64,000 nucleotides of DNA from Rhodobacter sp. CZR27. GTDB lineage: Bacteria > Pseudomonadota > Alphaproteobacteria > Rhodobacterales > Rhodobacteraceae. How positions within the stretch are numbered: position 1 is the stretch's first letter; every line of letters begins with the position of its first letter. The stretch spans positions 723,001 to 787,000 of the forward strand of contig NZ_CP023549.1 of the NCBI RefSeq assembly GCF_002407205.1, written 5' to 3'. Positions 1 to 9,091 of this stretch are shown here, piece by piece. The notes under the pieces were generated by a model that had not been told where the DNA came from, ran no database searches, and saw nothing but the letters and a program-made list of their open reading frames with translations. Both the position numbers and the translations under genes were made by a program.

Positions 1-1094
1 AGCCATGGGCTGTCCTCGTAGCGGCTTTCGCCGAAGACCGTCTCGATCAGCGTGCGGAGCGGCGCCTCGGCCGCGGCAAGTTGCGCGGGGAAGCGGAAGA
101 TCTCGGCCCGGCGCGCGAGGGTGGCCTCGTCCACCAGCCGCGCGCTGACGCGGGCCTCGGCGGCCTGCCAGAGCGCCCGCGCCTCGCGCTCGACCGTGAC
201 GCTGTCGATCCGCTGGTCGGGAGCGAAGGTCGCGCCCCAGACCTGCTCGCGCCCGCGCGAGGTGAGGTCGGCGAAGAATGCCTCGAACCCCGGGATCAGG
301 TCGGCCTTGGTGATCATCAGATAGACCGGCAGGCGGATCTGCAGCCGCTCCTTCAGCTCGGTCAGGCGCTTGCGGATCTCGCGCCCCTGCGCACGCAGCT
401 CGGCGGGAGGGCCGAGCAACTCGCGAGTGGAAAGCGCAACGATCACCCCGTTCAGCGCCCGCCGCCCGCGGTGGCGCTTCAGGAGGTCGAGGAAGCCCAG
501 CCATTCGGCGGCATCCGTCTCGGGATCGCTCTGCTGTTCGACGTAGCGGCCGGCGGTGTCGATCAGCACCGCCTGTTCGGTGAAGAACCAGTCGCAGTTG
601 CGCGTGCCGCCCACGCCCTTCAGGTCGTCGCCGAGATCGATGGGAAAGTGCAGTCCCGACTGGCGCAACGCGGTGGTCTTGCCGGTGCCGGGCGGACCAA
701 TGATGACATACCACGGCATCTCGCGCAGGAAGCGCCGCTTGCCGAGCCGCGAGCGCTGCATCTCGTCCAGCACGCCGCGGAACTTGGTGGCCACCTCGGC
801 GATGGCGGCCTCGCCCGGCTTTGCCGCGACCGGCGCCGTCTCGGCCAGTTCGGTCACGAAAAGCTGGTTCTTCCGGGCCGCCCGCAGCTGCGAAAGGAGG
901 AGCGAGAACAGCCAGAGGACGACGATGGCGCCGATCGTGAGGCCCCGGGCGAGCGGCGTCTCGAGCGGCACGGCCTCGCCGACCGAGACGAGCGGGCCAA
1001 AGAGCCAGATCAGGGCCGACAGCAGGACGAGGCCGAGGAAGGTCCAGAGCGTTCGCGAGAACAGGAACCAGAAAAGCTTTTTCAGTATCCGCAT
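1..1094 (-). CDS. tssM: TssM (IcmF-family) T6SS membrane-complex protein, N-terminal part, runs off the window
   Basis: Inner-membrane subunit of the T6SS TssJLM trans-envelope complex. About 364 codons are visible from the start at 1094 to the left edge; family members are usually 1100-1300 residues, so the periplasmic part lies outside. The N-terminus has two hydrophobic segments (about residues 5-30 and 45-65), as is usual for IcmF. A cytoplasmic nucleotide-binding domain follows, with the Walker A motif GPPGTGKTT and an IDTAGRY segment. The start lies 3 bases beyond the tssL stop, so it is the promoter-distal gene of the tssA-tssM operon as far as can be seen. Family assignment rests on these motifs and on the position after tssL. 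Confidence 0.95.
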   Translation of the reverse strand, partial: MRILKKLFWFLFSRTLWTFLGLVLLSALIWLFGPLVSVGEAVPLETPLARGLTIGAIVVLWLFSLLLSQLRAARKNQLFVTELAETAPVAAKPGEAAIAEVATKFRGVLDEMQRSRLGKRRFLREMPWYVIIGPPGTGKTTALRQSGLHFPIDLGDDLKGVGGTRNCDWFFTEQAVLIDTAGRYVEQQSDPETDAAEWLGFLDLLKRHRGRRALNGVIVALSTRELLGPPAELRAQGREIRKRLTELKERLQIRLPVYLMITKADLIPGFEAFFADLTSRGREQVWGATFAPDQRIDSVTVEREARALWQAAEARVSARLVDEATLARRAEIFRFPAQLAAAEAPLRTLIETVFGESRYEDSPW

Positions 1095-1097
1095 GGC

Positions 1098-2459
1098 TCA
1101 CAGCCTCTTCTCGATGCGGATCTCGACGCGCCGGTTCTGTGCCCGGCCCTCGCGCGTGGCGTTGTCGGCGGCAGGCTCGGTATCCGCGCGACCCTCGGCC
1201 GAGACCAGCGCCTCGGGCACGCCCGCCGCCACCAGCATCCGCGCGATGGTCGTGGCGCGCGCCTCGGAAAGCCCTTGGTTCGAAGCGAAGGGGTTGGAGC
1301 GCTGGACGGGCACGCTGTCGGTGTGGCCGATGACCCGTATGGCCGAGATGACCTCGCGGTTCTCGACCAGTGTCGCGGCGATGGCGGCCACCAGCGGGAG
1401 ATAGGCGGCATTCACCTCGGCGCGTGCCGAGCGGAAGACTTCGGGATCCGGGCCGCGCAGGATCAGGCGGGTGCGCGCGGCATCCTCGTCTCCCTGCAAG
1501 GCCGAGGCTACGGCGGCCGGGGCGCGGGCGCGGAATGCGGGAAGAAGCTCGATCATCACCGGATCGACACTCACCTCCGGCGGCGCCGCCACCGTCTCCC
1601 GCAGGGGGCGGTAGATCGAGGCGCGCTCGGGCGGCGGGACCAGGCCAGCAAGATCGAAAAGCTTTTCCGCTCGGGCGGAGAGCTGCATCGACAGCGCCAT
1701 ATAGATCGCCACGGCCAGACCGAGAGCCGCCAGCCCGACCGTCCAGACCGGCACGACGAAGCGCGGCGGCTGGTCGGGGGCCGCCACCCCCTGCCAATGC
1801 GGCGACAGAGGCGCGGCCTCGGCCTCGGGGTCGCGCAGCAGTCGGGCGATCCCGCTGCGGAGGTCGAGAAGTGCGGCGCCTCCTCCCCCGGGCGCGCCGC
1901 GATGCTTGCCGCGGAAGCCGAGGGCGAGGCAGACATGCGCCAGTTCCAGAAGCTCGGGATCAAGGCTCGGGTGCCGCATCAACTCCTCGATCCGCTGGAA
2001 GAAGCGGGTGCCAGCGTCCACCTCGCCCGAGAGCTGGGTGACGAGGGGCTGGCGCGGCCAGCCGCTTGCCCCGCCCCAGGGCGTGTTGAGCGCAAGATCG
2101 TCCACCAGCGCGGCGACGAACCAGGCGGCGCGGTCGGCGCGCGCCAGCGGAACACCCATCGAGACCGCCCGGTCCCGCGCCGCGGTCAGCGTGTCGAGCA
2201 GCCGCACCCGCAGCGCCTCGGGCTCCTGCGGCGGGGCGGTGGCTTCCAGTTCCGGCGCGATTTCCAGCAGCGGCGCGAAGCTCGCGATCAGCGGGTTCGG
2301 ATGGCTGCGGGCGCGCGGGCGGAAGGCGGGGGTGCGGGCCTCGGGACCGGCATCATGTCCGGCCGCCGCCGCCCGGCGCTGGCGTTCGGCCGGCGGGGGA
2401 CGGATCCGGGTCCGGCCGGCATCGGTGGAAAGACCGAAGGGATCGTCCTTGCCGGTCAT
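1098..2459 (-). CDS. tssL: TssL (DotU family) with C-terminal OmpA-like peptidoglycan-binding domain
   Basis: T6SS inner-membrane protein of 453 residues that partners TssM and TssJ. The N-terminal half is the cytoplasmic DotU/TssL hook domain (roughly residues 60-215; WGGASGWPRQPLVTQ and the LALGFRGKHRG segment are typical). One transmembrane helix lies at about 232-255. The C-terminal 85 residues form an OmpA/MotB domain (IRVIGHTDSVPV, then SEARA and the NRRVEIRI end), so the protein can hold the complex to peptidoglycan without a separate TagL. The first about 60 residues are Arg/Pro-rich and probably disordered. It starts 1 base after the tssK stop. Confidence 0.95.
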   Translation of the reverse strand: MTGKDDPFGLSTDAGRTRIRPPPAERQRRAAAAGHDAGPEARTPAFRPRARSHPNPLIASFAPLLEIAPELEATAPPQEPEALRVRLLDTLTAARDRAVSMGVPLARADRAAWFVAALVDDLALNTPWGGASGWPRQPLVTQLSGEVDAGTRFFQRIEELMRHPSLDPELLELAHVCLALGFRGKHRGAPGGGGAALLDLRSGIARLLRDPEAEAAPLSPHWQGVAAPDQPPRFVVPVWTVGLAALGLAVAIYMALSMQLSARAEKLFDLAGLVPPPERASIYRPLRETVAAPPEVSVDPVMIELLPAFRARAPAAVASALQGDEDAARTRLILRGPDPEVFRSARAEVNAAYLPLVAAIAATLVENREVISAIRVIGHTDSVPVQRSNPFASNQGLSEARATTIARMLVAAGVPEALVSAEGRADTEPAADNATREGRAQNRRVEIRIEKRL

Positions 2460-2460
2460 G

Positions 2461-3792
2461 TCATCGGCTCACCGCGTAGCAGTCGATCTGCGGCTCGCGC
2501 TCCAGCACGCCCGAGACGCCCACCACGAAGCCCGGCGCGTCGAAAAGCTGCGTCCAGTGTTCCGACTTCTGGTCGAGTTCGAGGCAGAGCCGTTCCCCGT
2601 CATAGGGGATCTCGCGCGGCTGGGAATGGAGGGGCTTCAGCGGAATGCCCGGCAGGCGCGAGGTCCAGAGCCGCTCGAATGCATCCGCCGCCCCGACCGT
2701 CGCCTGATCGGCGAAAAGCCGGCGCAGGCTCTCGTCCGAAAGCTCCGAGCCCACGCGCAGCACGATCCGGCTTGAGCGCAGGATCTCGGGGTTGTCGATC
2801 CGCACCTTCCAGATGTTCTGGGCGTGCCGCGCCACCGGCAGCGCGCGCGACTTGGGCTCCACATGGCGCAGCGACAGGGCGAGCGAGCGCAGCGTGTCGG
2901 CCAGCGCGGCGAAGGCGGGCTGTGGATCGAGGTGGTCATAGACCGGCAACTCGCTCAACCGGCGCGAGGAGGAGCCATAGGTCGCCATCCGCCCGGCCAG
3001 CGCCGCGAGTTCGCCGAAGAGCGCGCAGGGATGGATCAGCGCCTGCGCGTGGTGGTGGGCCAGCCGCGGCCGGGCCTCGTTGGCAAGCTCGAGGATCAGC
3101 AGGTTCTCGACCGACCGCCCCGAGCCGCCAAGGACCAGCCCGCCATGCGCCTCGGCCACCCGGTCAAGGCCCGTCACCAGTTCCTGCAGCAGCGACAGAT
3201 ACCAGGGCACCGCGCCGATGTTCAGCGCGGGCGGCAGATGGCCCTCGGGCAGCGAGACCGAGCCGTCCGCCCGAAGCCCCTCGACCCGCGCGACGGGCAG
3301 CGTCACGCAACCATCAGTCGGCTCGCCCGGCAGGATCAGCCGGGGGGCGAGGCGGGCGATCTCGATCTCCTCGGGCTCGGCCCCGCCGCGGATCGCATCG
3401 CGGAGCGTCGCGAACTGGCCGCGGTAGCGCGCACCGGAAGGTTCGGCATGCGCCGGATCGACCAGCGCCGAGCCGTCCTGTTCCATGGGAATCGCGAGCG
3501 ACACGAGGCCGGGCGGCGCCTCGCGGCGGATCGCGACCGCCGGCGGCTGCTCGGCATCCCCGGGGATGGCGAAGGGGGTGCCGTCGGGAAAGACGCCCTC
3601 GGCCTCGGCCAGCGCGATCCGCCCGGCATCGAGCGCCGCGGAGTCGAGCCGGAGCCGGGTGAAGCCGAAGGGCTGCAGCGGGGCGGCGCGCAGGGCCGCC
3701 CGCATCAGCGCCTCGCTGTGCCGGTCCTGCTGCTGGAAATGCTGGCTCCGCAGGAACAGACCCTCGGACCAGACCACCCGGTTGCCCGCCAT
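2461..3792 (-). CDS. tssK: TssK T6SS baseplate subunit
   Basis: Trimeric baseplate adaptor of 443 residues that links the TssEFG wedges to the TssLM membrane complex. The conserved N-terminal TssK signature WSEGLFLRSQHFQQQD lies at residues 8-23. The length matches the family (about 440-450). A GGGAG-type ribosome site precedes the ATG at 3792. It sits between tssJ and tssL, 10 bases from the tssJ stop. Confidence 0.96.
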   Translation of the reverse strand: MAGNRVVWSEGLFLRSQHFQQQDRHSEALMRAALRAAPLQPFGFTRLRLDSAALDAGRIALAEAEGVFPDGTPFAIPGDAEQPPAVAIRREAPPGLVSLAIPMEQDGSALVDPAHAEPSGARYRGQFATLRDAIRGGAEPEEIEIARLAPRLILPGEPTDGCVTLPVARVEGLRADGSVSLPEGHLPPALNIGAVPWYLSLLQELVTGLDRVAEAHGGLVLGGSGRSVENLLILELANEARPRLAHHHAQALIHPCALFGELAALAGRMATYGSSSRRLSELPVYDHLDPQPAFAALADTLRSLALSLRHVEPKSRALPVARHAQNIWKVRIDNPEILRSSRIVLRVGSELSDESLRRLFADQATVGAADAFERLWTSRLPGIPLKPLHSQPREIPYDGERLCLELDQKSEHWTQLFDAPGFVVGVSGVLEREPQIDCYAVSR

Positions 3793-3802
3793 CTGTCGCT
3801 CC

Positions 3803-4252
3803 CTACCCCATGACCACCACGAGGCCGGGGCTGCCGACGTCGATCACCAGTTCCACGTTCGCGGTCGGCGAGACGGATTGCAGGCTGCGGAAGCTGCGTC
3901 CGCCGGGCTCGCGGAAGCCCGCGACGATGCCGACGGCGGTCACGGCGGGATCGAGCGGGATCGACTTCGTGACCGGCGCGCCCGGCACCAGTGTCAGCAG
4001 ATCCACCTTCAGCACATCCGCGCCCAGCGTCGCCTGCGGGGTCTGCAGGCCGAAGGCATCGGCCGCCTCGAAGGCCGCCGTGGTGCGCAGCTGGACGACC
4101 TGCACCACCAGCGGCCGGTCGGTCCCGTCCGGGCCGGGGTTCATGCCGGACGAGCCGGTGGCCCTGACGGTCAGTGCACCGGGTTTCGGGCCGCCGCAGG
4201 AGGCGAGAAGCGCCGCGGCGGAAGCGATCAGGAATGTGCGTCGGTCAGGCAT
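3803..4252 (-). CDS. tssJ: TssJ T6SS outer-membrane lipoprotein
   Basis: Small lipoprotein (149 residues) that forms the outer-membrane end of TssJLM. The signal peptide has a lipobox LLASC with the acylated cysteine at about residue 19. It is preceded by RRTFLIAS, which resembles a twin-arginine motif, unusual for TssJ, which is normally Sec-exported. The body is a short beta-sandwich-like domain with the usual VVQVVQL and AVGIVAGFRE strands. The ATG overlaps the end of tagH by 8 bases. Confidence 0.92.
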   Translation of the reverse strand: MPDRRTFLIASAAALLASCGGPKPGALTVRATGSSGMNPGPDGTDRPLVVQVVQLRTTAAFEAADAFGLQTPQATLGADVLKVDLLTLVPGAPVTKSIPLDPAVTAVGIVAGFREPGGRSFRSLQSVSPTANVELVIDVGSPGLVVVMG

Positions 4253-5513
4253 CGTCCTTCCTCCTCTGTCCTTCGTAGGCCTCGCGGAAATCCGCGCCGA
4301 TCTCGCCCAGGAAGCGATCCTCGGCCGCCCGCGCCATCTCGCGGTAGCGGTCGGTGTAAAGCTGCCAGAGCCGCGCGCTGCGCCCGCCGGCGAGGATCTG
4401 GCTCACCAGCCCCTCGCGCTCGATCTCGGCCTCGAAGCGGGCGGGGTCGAAGCGGTCGACCATCCGGCGGAGCGAGGTCTGGATCGCAGTCCAGTTGCGC
4501 ATCTGGTGGTCGGCAAGGTCGCGGAACGACGCCTCGATGGCCGCGTCGGGGTCGAGGTAGCCCGGCCCGCGCGGAGAGGTGAGCGCGCCCACGCCCTCGT
4601 CGAGGGTCGCGAGGAACTTCAAAGGGTTGACGGAGCTCGACCCGATGACGGTCTGCGGCACGCGGGCGGAGCCCTTCTCGCGCGCGCGGCTGCGCAGGAG
4701 CAGCACAAGCCCTTCGGCCAAGGCACGGAACCGGCGGCCCATCGCCTCCATTTCGGCCTCGCCGGCGGCTTGCGGAGGCAGGCCCAGCCCGCGGTAGAAG
4801 GCTTGGACCAGCCTGTCCTGGTTGCCCGGCGCTTCGGGTTCAGTCTTTGATGGCCACTCCCGGTGCTGCGCAGGGTCGGTCGCGGAAGCGGGTGAGTGAG
4901 CGGCTTCGACTGCCTGCGGAGGTTGGGCAGAGAAGGGATCGTCGGGGCGAAAGGAAGCCGCATCCCATGGTTCGGGCGCCTTGGGACGTTCGACGAGCCG
5001 CGGTGGCGGATCGAACAGGAAGTCGCCGTCGAATTCCGGGGCTTTCGGGGTGGGGGGCGCACGTCGGACCTCTTCGAACGGATCGGGCAGGGTGTCCGGT
5101 CGTGGCGCAGGCGGCGCGGGCGCGTCCAGCCGCGCGAAGAAGTCGTCGCTGTCGAAGGACACCGGACGGCGGGCCGGCGGAGGATCGGCTGCCGGGCGGG
5201 TCTCGGGGTCAACTTCGACCCTGAGCACCACGTCGCCCAGCCGCAGCCGCGTGCCGTGACCGATGGGGGCGGAGTTGCCGGCGCCGAGGGGATCTTCCGC
5301 GCCGTCGATGAACAGCCCCCCGCGGCTTGCATCGGTGACGCGCCAGCTGCCCGCCCGGCCCGACAGGATGCAGTGCCGGCGCGAGACGAACATGTCGGGG
5401 TCATCCAGCTGCCAGTCGCAATCAGCGCCGCGGCCGATGGAGAGTTCCCCGCCGTCAAGGCGCATCTCGCGCACCGGCTGGGGGATGGGGGAGTGCTCGA
5501 CGACGATGCGCAT
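4245..5513 (-). CDS. tagH: TagH, T6SS FHA-domain protein (Fha-like)
   Basis: Phosphothreonine-binding scaffold of 422 residues, expected to be a target of the PpkA kinase found in the same cluster. The N-terminal FHA domain (residues 1-100) has the expected GRGADCDWQL and VSRRHC motifs. A Pro-rich linker (about 105-235) follows, then a C-terminal TagH domain (about 245-420; LVQAFYRGLGLP, PQTVIGSSSVNPLKF). The reading frame is open further upstream, but the ATG at 5513 overlaps the tssG stop in an ATGA arrangement and begins the FHA domain directly, so it is chosen. Confidence 0.93.
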   Translation of the reverse strand: MRIVVEHSPIPQPVREMRLDGGELSIGRGADCDWQLDDPDMFVSRRHCILSGRAGSWRVTDASRGGLFIDGAEDPLGAGNSAPIGHGTRLRLGDVVLRVEVDPETRPAADPPPARRPVSFDSDDFFARLDAPAPPAPRPDTLPDPFEEVRRAPPTPKAPEFDGDFLFDPPPRLVERPKAPEPWDAASFRPDDPFSAQPPQAVEAAHSPASATDPAQHREWPSKTEPEAPGNQDRLVQAFYRGLGLPPQAAGEAEMEAMGRRFRALAEGLVLLLRSRAREKGSARVPQTVIGSSSVNPLKFLATLDEGVGALTSPRGPGYLDPDAAIEASFRDLADHQMRNWTAIQTSLRRMVDRFDPARFEAEIEREGLVSQILAGGRSARLWQLYTDRYREMARAAEDRFLGEIGADFREAYEGQRRKDDA

Positions 5514-6517
5514 CAGGCGGCCTCCTTCCCGGCCGTCACGCCGCGCAGGACGAGATCGGCCGCGTCCCGATGCCGCCCGCCCGCCAGCCACGCCGTCCGG
5601 CCGAGCCGGATGGTGCCCAGCTGCGGCGCGGGGATCGCGTCCCGGCGCAGCAGCGGGCGGAGGTCGAGATCGACGCCGCGGGGGGCGGCGACGCGGATCA
5701 GGTGGCCGATGTCCGCACCAAGCCCGGCCTCCTCGACCAGCCTCAGGTAGAGCGGCAGGTCCACCGGACCGACACGCAGCTCGGCGCGGGTCTGGCGCTG
5801 GAAGCTGCGCGGGCCGATCGAAGCCGTGCGGCCGAGGCGCGTATGGGAACGGCCCAGCCGGCTCTGCGCGGCCGGGGGGACAGGCATCCAGTAGCCCACG
5901 AACTCGCGCAGCGCGACCGGGGCGCCGATCCGGTCCGCGAGGATGCGGGTCAGCCGCTCCGGTCCCTGCACCTCGGAGGAAAGCGCGGTCGCGTGTCGCC
6001 GCTTCAGCGAACCGAGGCGGGAGCCGGGGCCGACTCCGGCCATCGCCCGCAGCATCGCCTCGAACGGGCCGCCGGTCGCGACCTCGGCCTGCACATCGGG
6101 GCGGCTGTCGGCCCATGCGCGCCAGAAAAGCGCGAGATGCCGGTGCTGCAGCATGTTGCAGAAGTCGAGGAAGGCGGTGTCCGAGGCGCCGTCCTCGTCG
6201 CCCGCGAACCACCGCTCGGACAGGCGCTGCATCGTGCGGCGCGTGAGGTGAAGCGGCAGGGCACCCTCGGGGCCGAAAAGCCCCAGCACCTCGACATCCA
6301 CCTCGGCCGGCCGCCCCCCGCGCGCAGGGCGCAGGGCGGCGATGTCGCGCGTGGCCATGTGCAGCCGCAGCCGCTGGCCGAGCCGGGCGGGGTCGTCCCC
6401 GGCGCCGCCGGTCCGGCCAAAGCGCCGCTCAACCGTCTCCAGCCGGCGCAGCAGCTGGAAGAAGCCCGTGCCCTCGGGGATCAGATCGGCGGGCGGGTGC
6501 CGGGCGTCATCGGCCAT
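5513..6517 (-). CDS. tssG: TssG T6SS baseplate subunit
   Basis: Baseplate wedge protein of 334 residues that works with TssF and TssE. The start ADDARHPPADLIPEG and the early segment FFQLLRRLETVERRFG are typical of TssG/VasB. The ATG at 6517 has a GGAGGAGG ribosome site about 5 bases upstream and overlaps the end of tssF by 37 bases. The longer open frame upstream is only low-complexity sequence antisense-like to tssF and is not used. The stop overlaps the tagH start. Confidence 0.94.
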   Translation of the reverse strand: MADDARHPPADLIPEGTGFFQLLRRLETVERRFGRTGGAGDDPARLGQRLRLHMATRDIAALRPARGGRPAEVDVEVLGLFGPEGALPLHLTRRTMQRLSERWFAGDEDGASDTAFLDFCNMLQHRHLALFWRAWADSRPDVQAEVATGGPFEAMLRAMAGVGPGSRLGSLKRRHATALSSEVQGPERLTRILADRIGAPVALREFVGYWMPVPPAAQSRLGRSHTRLGRTASIGPRSFQRQTRAELRVGPVDLPLYLRLVEEAGLGADIGHLIRVAAPRGVDLDLRPLLRRDAIPAPQLGTIRLGRTAWLAGGRHRDAADLVLRGVTAGKEAA

Positions 6518-8346
6518 GCCACCTCCTCCTGCGTGCGGGCGAGCCGGGTGCGGACGCGGATGAAGCCGTTGATCGCCGCCTGCCGCGCGAAAAGCTGCGC
6601 GAGGAGCGCCGGCAGCAGCAGCGCGCTGCCGCCGCTGAGGATCGTCTCGTCCAGATCCAGCGTGACCTCTTGCCCGCGGCCGAAGCAGACCGGGCCGGGC
6701 AGATCCAGCCGCTCGGTCACGATGCGCGAGCGGACGCGGGTGACCGCGCGGGCGTGGTGGGACACCGCCGGATCGCCCCGGTCGGCGTAAAGGTCGAGCA
6801 TCGCCCGCAGCGGCTCGGCCCCCTCGGCGCCATCCGCGAGCGACAGGTGATCGAGCGAAAGCTGCGCCGCAAGCCGCCACGAAAGCTCGTCCAGCGCCGT
6901 TTCGGCGTCGCGCGTCATCCGGGGCAGACCCGCGGCCAGCGAGCCCCGCGGCCGGCGCATCGCGCCCAGCAGCTCCACCCGGCCCACCGGATCGCCGCTT
7001 TCCAGCGTGAGACGCGGGCTGTCGTCAAGGATCGGCAGGTCGCGGTTGGTGCAGAGCGCCCGGATGTCGAGACGCCGCACCGACGGGCCGGCCCCGCGGC
7101 GGGCGAGCGACAGGAACAGGTCGTCGCCGGTGTAGCTGGTGCGGGTCTGGCCGCGGCGCAGCTCGTCCTCTCCCGGCCGGCGGGCGCGTCGCTCGGTGGT
7201 GTAGAGAAGGGACGTTCCGCGATGCGCCTCGGCGGAATGCAGCGGCTGGATCGTGGCTTCCGGCCCCTCGACATCGGCATCCTCGACGCGAAGCAGCCGG
7301 TAGATCTCGAAATCCCGCGGCCGGGTGCGGTCGGCATGGACAACATGCGCCTCGCGCCGGGGATCGAGATCGACGATGTTGCACTCTTTCTCGAAGAGGT
7401 TGACGACCGGCGTGACGAAGGGCCGGAAGTCGCCCGCCGCGACATCCGAAAGCGCGGGCTGCGCCCTGGCGAGCAGGACGACGATCTCGACCGGGCCAGT
7501 GCGTGCCTCGCGCAGCGCCGGGTTCAGGCCGTCGAGGCGGACAAAGTGGAACCGCTCGGGCATCAGGAAATATTCGCGGATCAGGCGGTAGCCTTCGAAC
7601 GAGGGGCGCAGGCGCGGCAGCAGCGCCTCGCTGTCGGCGATGCCAACGAGGGTGGCCGCAGCGGTCGCGTGGAAGGCCCCGCCCGGCGCGCGGGCAAGGC
7701 TGCCGGCGGCCCGGCCGTGAATTGCGTCGAAGAGCGGCCCGGCGCGCGCGCTGCCTGCGAAGCAGAGGTCGAGCCGGTCGAGCGACAGGTCGGCAAGTCC
7801 GCCTGGACCGGTGCGGCCAAGGACCAGCCGCAAGCCGGCCTCGGCGCGGCCGAGAAGCGCGTCGGGCAGGCCGAGCGCCTTCAGCGCCGAGCGGTCCTGC
7901 AGGTAGCCCGCCGCCTCGATCGTCACCGGCCAGAGCGTCACGTCCTGCGCCGTGGTGTAGGTCGCCCGTGTCGACAGCCCCTCGCGCAGGCCGGCAACCA
8001 GCCGGGTGCCGCGCCGGACGCAGTGGCCATCGGGCAGGGTCAGCACCTGCGCCCCGGGCTGCAGCACCGCGAGCGCCATGGCCGGCGCCGGCCCCGCAAG
8101 GTCGGGATAGAGCCAGTCGAGGATGGCCCGCACCTGCCGCTGCGCCTCGGTGTCGAGCTTCAGCCGCGTCCGGGCCGCAAGCCAGGCCACGCCTTCCAGC
8201 AGGCGCTCGACGTAAGGATCGGGGCAGGGCACGGAGTCGAGCGACAGGTTCCGCGCGACATTGGGGTGCAGCGCACCGAACTCGACGGCCAGTTCGCGGA
8301 TATGCGCCAGTTCCGATTCGTAATAGGCAAGGAAGGTGCGGTCCAT
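6481..8346 (-). CDS. tssF: TssF T6SS baseplate subunit
   Basis: Largest baseplate wedge protein, 621 residues, close to the family length (about 580-630). The N-terminus FLAYYESELAHIRELAVEF is the standard TssF/VasA opening, followed by the PDPYVERLLEGVAWLAAR segment. The ATG at 8346 overlaps the tssE stop (ATGA) and has a GGAGGAGG ribosome site. The reading frame is open far upstream through tssE, but that part is not TssF-like. Confidence 0.95.
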   Translation of the reverse strand: MDRTFLAYYESELAHIRELAVEFGALHPNVARNLSLDSVPCPDPYVERLLEGVAWLAARTRLKLDTEAQRQVRAILDWLYPDLAGPAPAMALAVLQPGAQVLTLPDGHCVRRGTRLVAGLREGLSTRATYTTAQDVTLWPVTIEAAGYLQDRSALKALGLPDALLGRAEAGLRLVLGRTGPGGLADLSLDRLDLCFAGSARAGPLFDAIHGRAAGSLARAPGGAFHATAAATLVGIADSEALLPRLRPSFEGYRLIREYFLMPERFHFVRLDGLNPALREARTGPVEIVVLLARAQPALSDVAAGDFRPFVTPVVNLFEKECNIVDLDPRREAHVVHADRTRPRDFEIYRLLRVEDADVEGPEATIQPLHSAEAHRGTSLLYTTERRARRPGEDELRRGQTRTSYTGDDLFLSLARRGAGPSVRRLDIRALCTNRDLPILDDSPRLTLESGDPVGRVELLGAMRRPRGSLAAGLPRMTRDAETALDELSWRLAAQLSLDHLSLADGAEGAEPLRAMLDLYADRGDPAVSHHARAVTRVRSRIVTERLDLPGPVCFGRGQEVTLDLDETILSGGSALLLPALLAQLFARQAAINGFIRVRTRLARTQEEVAWPMTPGTRPPI

Positions 8347-9062
8347 CACGCCTCCTCCAGCGCGGTGGCCGCGCGGCCGGTGTCGAGATCGACCATCGTG
8401 GTCAGCCGCAGGCGCTCGGGGATCGGGGTCAGCAGCAGCACGCCCTCGATGGCGATGCGCAGGCCCGCCCGGTCGCCGGTGTTCACCCGGATGCGCAGCG
8501 TGTCTCGCTTCAGCCGCGGCTCGAAGACTTCGACCACCTCCTTCAGCTCGCGCGCCAGCCGCTCGGGGTCGAAGTCGCGGGCGCGGCGACCCGAGAAGGC
8601 GGGCACGCCGAAGTTCAGCACGCTGCGCCGGACGTGGGGGAAGTCGGCCAGCAGGTCCTCGGGGTCCTCGACCTCGCCGCGCTCCCCGGGTGAAAGCAGC
8701 AGCCGCGCCTGCATCCGCTCGGTGTTGAACAGCGCCTCGATGTCGCGCCGCACCGCCTCGCGGATGGTCTCGGCGGTGACGACGATGCCGTTCTCCTGAA
8801 GGAAGGCGCGACGTTCCAGCTGTGTAAAGAGGCCCAGAAGCGAGCGCCGCACGTCCTCGGCCAGCCCTTCCTCGCGGTCGAGCGCGCGCCTGCCGGCCGC
8901 CAGCAGCCGCGCCAGCCGCTCCTCGCCCAGGTCGCGGGCGAGGGTCGCGCGCAGCCGATCGCTTTCGGCGGACAGCCCCGGCAGGTCGTCGCGCAGCCGG
9001 TCCCATAGGCTGGGCTGCACCGCCTCGCGCCGCGACTGGATGGGCGTCACCGTTCTGGACAA
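8346..9062 (-). CDS. tssE: TssE T6SS baseplate subunit (gp25-like), enlarged N-terminal half
   Basis: Homologue of phage T4 gp25, a baseplate sheath-initiator. The C-terminal gp25 domain is clear from about residue 105 (RRDIEALFNTERM, then FPHVRRSVLNFGVP at about 141-154). The family usually has 140-175 residues; this one has 238. The extra length is a helical stretch at about residues 31-100, between the N-terminal PSLWDRL motif and the gp25 domain. The start is a TTG at 9062 with a GGGAGG ribosome site 8 bases upstream; no in-frame ATG gives a better fit. Confidence 0.9.
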   Translation of the reverse strand: MSRTVTPIQSRREAVQPSLWDRLRDDLPGLSAESDRLRATLARDLGEERLARLLAAGRRALDREEGLAEDVRRSLLGLFTQLERRAFLQENGIVVTAETIREAVRRDIEALFNTERMQARLLLSPGERGEVEDPEDLLADFPHVRRSVLNFGVPAFSGRRARDFDPERLARELKEVVEVFEPRLKRDTLRIRVNTGDRAGLRIAIEGVLLLTPIPERLRLTTMVDLDTGRAATALEEA

Positions 9063-9091
9063 GGCCGCGCCTCCCGGACCCGGGCCGCGCC

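Noticed and set aside
81..3662. Very long plus-strand open frame (1193 codons)
   Set aside because: It is antisense to tssM, tssL and tssK, is dominated by Arg, Ala, Gly and Pro and has no recognisable domain. GC-rich DNA gives such shadows.
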